Assembly (NCBI GenBank): GCA_038154685.1
Contig: JAYPYW010000007.1
Span: 1 to 64,000, forward strand
Reading direction: 5' to 3'
Length of the DNA stretch: 64,000 nucleotides
Origin: GCA-002722245 sp038154685
GTDB taxonomy: Bacteria; Bacteroidota; Bacteroidia; Flavobacteriales_C; GCA-002722245
Shown: one piece after another, positions 62,446 to 64,000 of the stretch
Layout: each line of letters opens with the position of its first letter
Position numbering within the stretch: the first letter of the stretch is position 1
The notes under the pieces: generated by a model
Told to the model about the DNA's origin: nothing
Database searches by the model: none
Seen by the model: the letters and a program-made list of their open reading frames with translations, nothing else
Position numbers and translations under genes: made by a program

Positions 62446-63540
62446 TTAACTTAAGAAATTATTAATAACCTCTACAATTCTGTCTGTAGCATTACCGTCC
62501 CATTTTTCTGGGATTTCTCCCTTTTTGTAGCTTCCAGAAGCTATTTGACTAACATAATCCAAAATTTGATTTTGGTCTAATGGTAAAAGTGTATTAGATC
62601 CAATGTCATTTGTTACAGGCCTTTCTGTGTTAGGGCGTATTGTTAAACAAGGAACCTGCATATATGTTGTTTCTTCTTGTATTCCTCCACTATCTGTAAT
62701 AACTCCAAGAGAGTTATTTATAAGCTGCATAAAATCAATATAACCTACAGGTTCGGTAATGATGATATTACTGTCTTGTACGTCATCCCAAAGGTTATTT
62801 TTAATCAAGTTGTTTTTTGTTCGAGGGTGAACAGGAAAAACAACTTGGTTAGAAGCCGCTATACCCTTAATGGTACCTACAAGCTCTTTTAGTTTGGCTG
62901 GCTCATCAACATTTCCAGGTCTGTGAAAAGTGAAAACGAAATATGATTTTGGATTAACACCGATTTCGTTTAATACTTCAGATTTTTCGAAAACTGGTTT
63001 AAATTGAACCAAAGAATCAATCATTGTGTTTCCAACGAAATGGACGTTACCTTTATCTTTGTTTTCTTCCTTAAGGTTTTTCACCCCCGATGGTTCGGTA
63101 ACAAAAAACAAATCTGCCAATTCATCAATAAGTAATCTATTAATTTCCTCAGGCATTGTTCTGTCAAAACTTCTTAAACCAGCCTCTATATGTCCCACTG
63201 GATAGCCTAATCGTGATGCTGCAACTCCACATGCCATAGATGAATTAACATCTCCAGGTACAAGGACTAAGTCAGGATTAAGATCATTTACATATTCTTC
63301 AAATTTCACCATCATCTCAGCGATTTTTCCAATAGCTGATTCAGCTTCTAATTTGAATAATTTATCGGGCTTTGGAATGCCTAATTGTTCAAAGAAAATC
63401 TCACTCATTTTATAATCGTAGTGTTGCCCAGCGTGAAGAATCTTTAAGTCAAGATTAGGATACTTCTCAAAACACTTTTTGAATTTAGTGATTTTGATCA
63501 GGTTGGGTCTTGTACCTACAACAACTAAGACTTTTTTCAT
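62446..63540 (-). CDS. wbpI: UDP-N-acetylglucosamine 2-epimerase family (WbpI-like)
   Basis: 364 residues from ATG 63540 (a TTG at 63570 lies upstream of it and past the -7 box, so is rejected). Non-hydrolysing 2-epimerase: VVVGTRPNLIKI, LHAGQHYDYKMSEIFF, PGDVNSSMACGVAA, GHIEAGLRSFDRTMPEEINR, then FTFHRPGNVD and ITDSGGIQEET. Placed next to hisH, hisF and wbpG genes, it probably acts on UDP-2,3-diacetamido-glucuronate rather than plain UDP-GlcNAc, but the enzymes that make that substrate (wbpA, B, D, E) are not here. Confidence 0.88.
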   Translation of the reverse strand: MKKVLVVVGTRPNLIKITKFKKCFEKYPNLDLKILHAGQHYDYKMSEIFFEQLGIPKPDKLFKLEAESAIGKIAEMMVKFEEYVNDLNPDLVLVPGDVNSSMACGVAASRLGYPVGHIEAGLRSFDRTMPEEINRLLIDELADLFFVTEPSGVKNLKEENKDKGNVHFVGNTMIDSLVQFKPVFEKSEVLNEIGVNPKSYFVFTFHRPGNVDEPAKLKELVGTIKGIAASNQVVFPVHPRTKNNLIKNNLWDDVQDSNIIITEPVGYIDFMQLINNSLGVITDSGGIQEETTYMQVPCLTIRPNTERPVTNDIGSNTLLPLDQNQILDYVSQIASGSYKKGEIPEKWDGNATDRIVEVINNFLS

Positions 63541-63558
63541 GGAATGAAATTTTATTAG

Positions 63559-63566
63559 CAAATCTA
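63559..63566 (-). promoter_or_regulatory. -7 box of the wbpI operon
   Basis: TAGATTTG on the minus strand, 18 bases before ATG 63540. Divergent from the box of the next gene. Confidence 0.5.
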
Positions 63567-63612
63567 ACAACTAGGGGGCGAAAATCAAGATTATATTTTC
63601 ATTAATTTCAAT

Positions 63613-63620
63613 TACTTTTG
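63613..63620 (+). promoter_or_regulatory. -7 box of the terminal asparagine-synthase-like gene
   Basis: TACTTTTG ends 4 bases before ATG 63625, the distance expected for a leaderless transcript starting at the A of ATG. Confidence 0.6.
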
Positions 63621-63624
63621 CCCT

Positions 63625-64000
63625 ATGTGTGGAATAAATGGGTTGCTAGCTAAAACTCCAGGTGATTACAATACTTTGGTTAGCAGAATGAATGCTTCAA
63701 TTGCTCACCGTGGTCCTGATGCTACAGGAGTGAAACCAATTATTAATGGCTGTTTAGGGCATGTTCGTTTATCCATTATCGACCTTTCACAAGAGGCTAA
63801 TCAACCTTTTTATGATGAAACAAATACCCTAATTTATAATGGGGAAGTGTATAATTTCGAAGAGTTAGCTAAGAAATATAAATTTCAATGCAGAACCACT
63901 TCGGATACAGAGGTGATTTTTAAAGGTTTAAAATTAAAAGGGCCCGAATTCTTAAAGGAATTGAATGGAATGTTTTCTTTGGCTTTTTGGAATCATGAAA
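63625..64000 (+). CDS. asnB: Asparagine synthase-like amidotransferase, partial (window end)
   Basis: The first 125 codons of a class II amidotransferase; the rest is beyond the window. Cys2 (MCGINGLLA), AHRGPDATG and LIYNGEVYNFEEL are clear, with SDTEVIF. It is the third AsnB-like gene in this locus, divergent from the wbpI operon across 84 bases. Confidence 0.9.
   Translation, partial: MCGINGLLAKTPGDYNTLVSRMNASIAHRGPDATGVKPIINGCLGHVRLSIIDLSQEANQPFYDETNTLIYNGEVYNFEELAKKYKFQCRTTSDTEVIFKGLKLKGPEFLKELNGMFSLAFWNHE

Noticed and set aside
1..64000. CRISPR array, insertion sequence, integrase, tRNA attachment site
   Set aside because: Looked for direct repeats with spacers, transposase-like proteins and tRNA genes, and found none by eye.

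Overview
The window looks like a Bacteroidota genome, probably a marine Flavobacteriales-type bacterium. The evidence is AT-rich DNA, the Bacteroidota -7 promoter element TAnnTTTG in front of many genes, a secreted protease with a type IX secretion tail, menaquinone genes, a DUF5686 outer-membrane protein and an ECF sigma factor. It is a draft sequence: there are two 10-N gaps, at 24279-24288 and 36493-36502. I see no tRNA, rRNA, CRISPR array or insertion sequence.

Most of the window is one very large surface-glycan locus, flanked by and interleaved with housekeeping genes. From the left: 1-6287 (minus) has a tyrosine autokinase (Wzc type), an export lipoprotein (Wza type), a GT4 glycosyltransferase and an asparagine-synthase-like amidotransferase whose last 31 codons lie beyond an in-frame TGA. 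6330-12688 is mostly ordinary: an ECF sigma factor with a membrane partner, a tiny lipoprotein, a DUF5686 protein, a mechanosensitive channel and a response regulator. 12773-15318 holds a T9SS protease and an isochorismate synthase.

15319-24099 is a glycan cassette lying between menF and menD. It contains two PhyH oxygenases, a methyltransferase, GT2, sulfotransferase, FemAB-like, WbqC and two PLP aminotransferase-family proteins. 24478-28192 is menD, an acyltransferase and menA. 28202-41072 (plus) is a second glycan run: a GtrB-like GT2, PhyH, NeuD/PglD-like acetyltransferase, a propeller protein, the Wzm/Wzt ABC exporter, WbqC, a formyltransferase, a WecE-type aminotransferase, an aldo/keto reductase split by a false gap, another PhyH and three glycosyltransferase-like proteins.

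41074-53445 includes a GT2 and epimerase, then an unusual plus-strand unit (KAS III, ACP, KAS III, GNAT, polysaccharide deacetylase), then minus-strand glycosyltransferases, a FkbM methyltransferase, a second amidotransferase and a Wzy-like membrane protein. 53444-58605 carries GT4, methyltransferase, nadC, GT4 and a YihY protein. 58612-63540 (minus) is a WbpI-HisH-HisF-WbpG set for acetamidino-sugar synthesis plus a GT4. A third asparagine-synthase-like gene starts at 63625 and leaves the window.

Together the genes predict a heavily decorated polysaccharide: 4-amino-4,6-dideoxyhexoses, possible N-formyl, N-acyl, sulfate, O-methyl, amide and acetamidino groups. Both Wza/Wzc-type and ABC-type export components are present. 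The KAS III/ACP unit and the four PhyH oxygenases are the parts least explained by known pathways.
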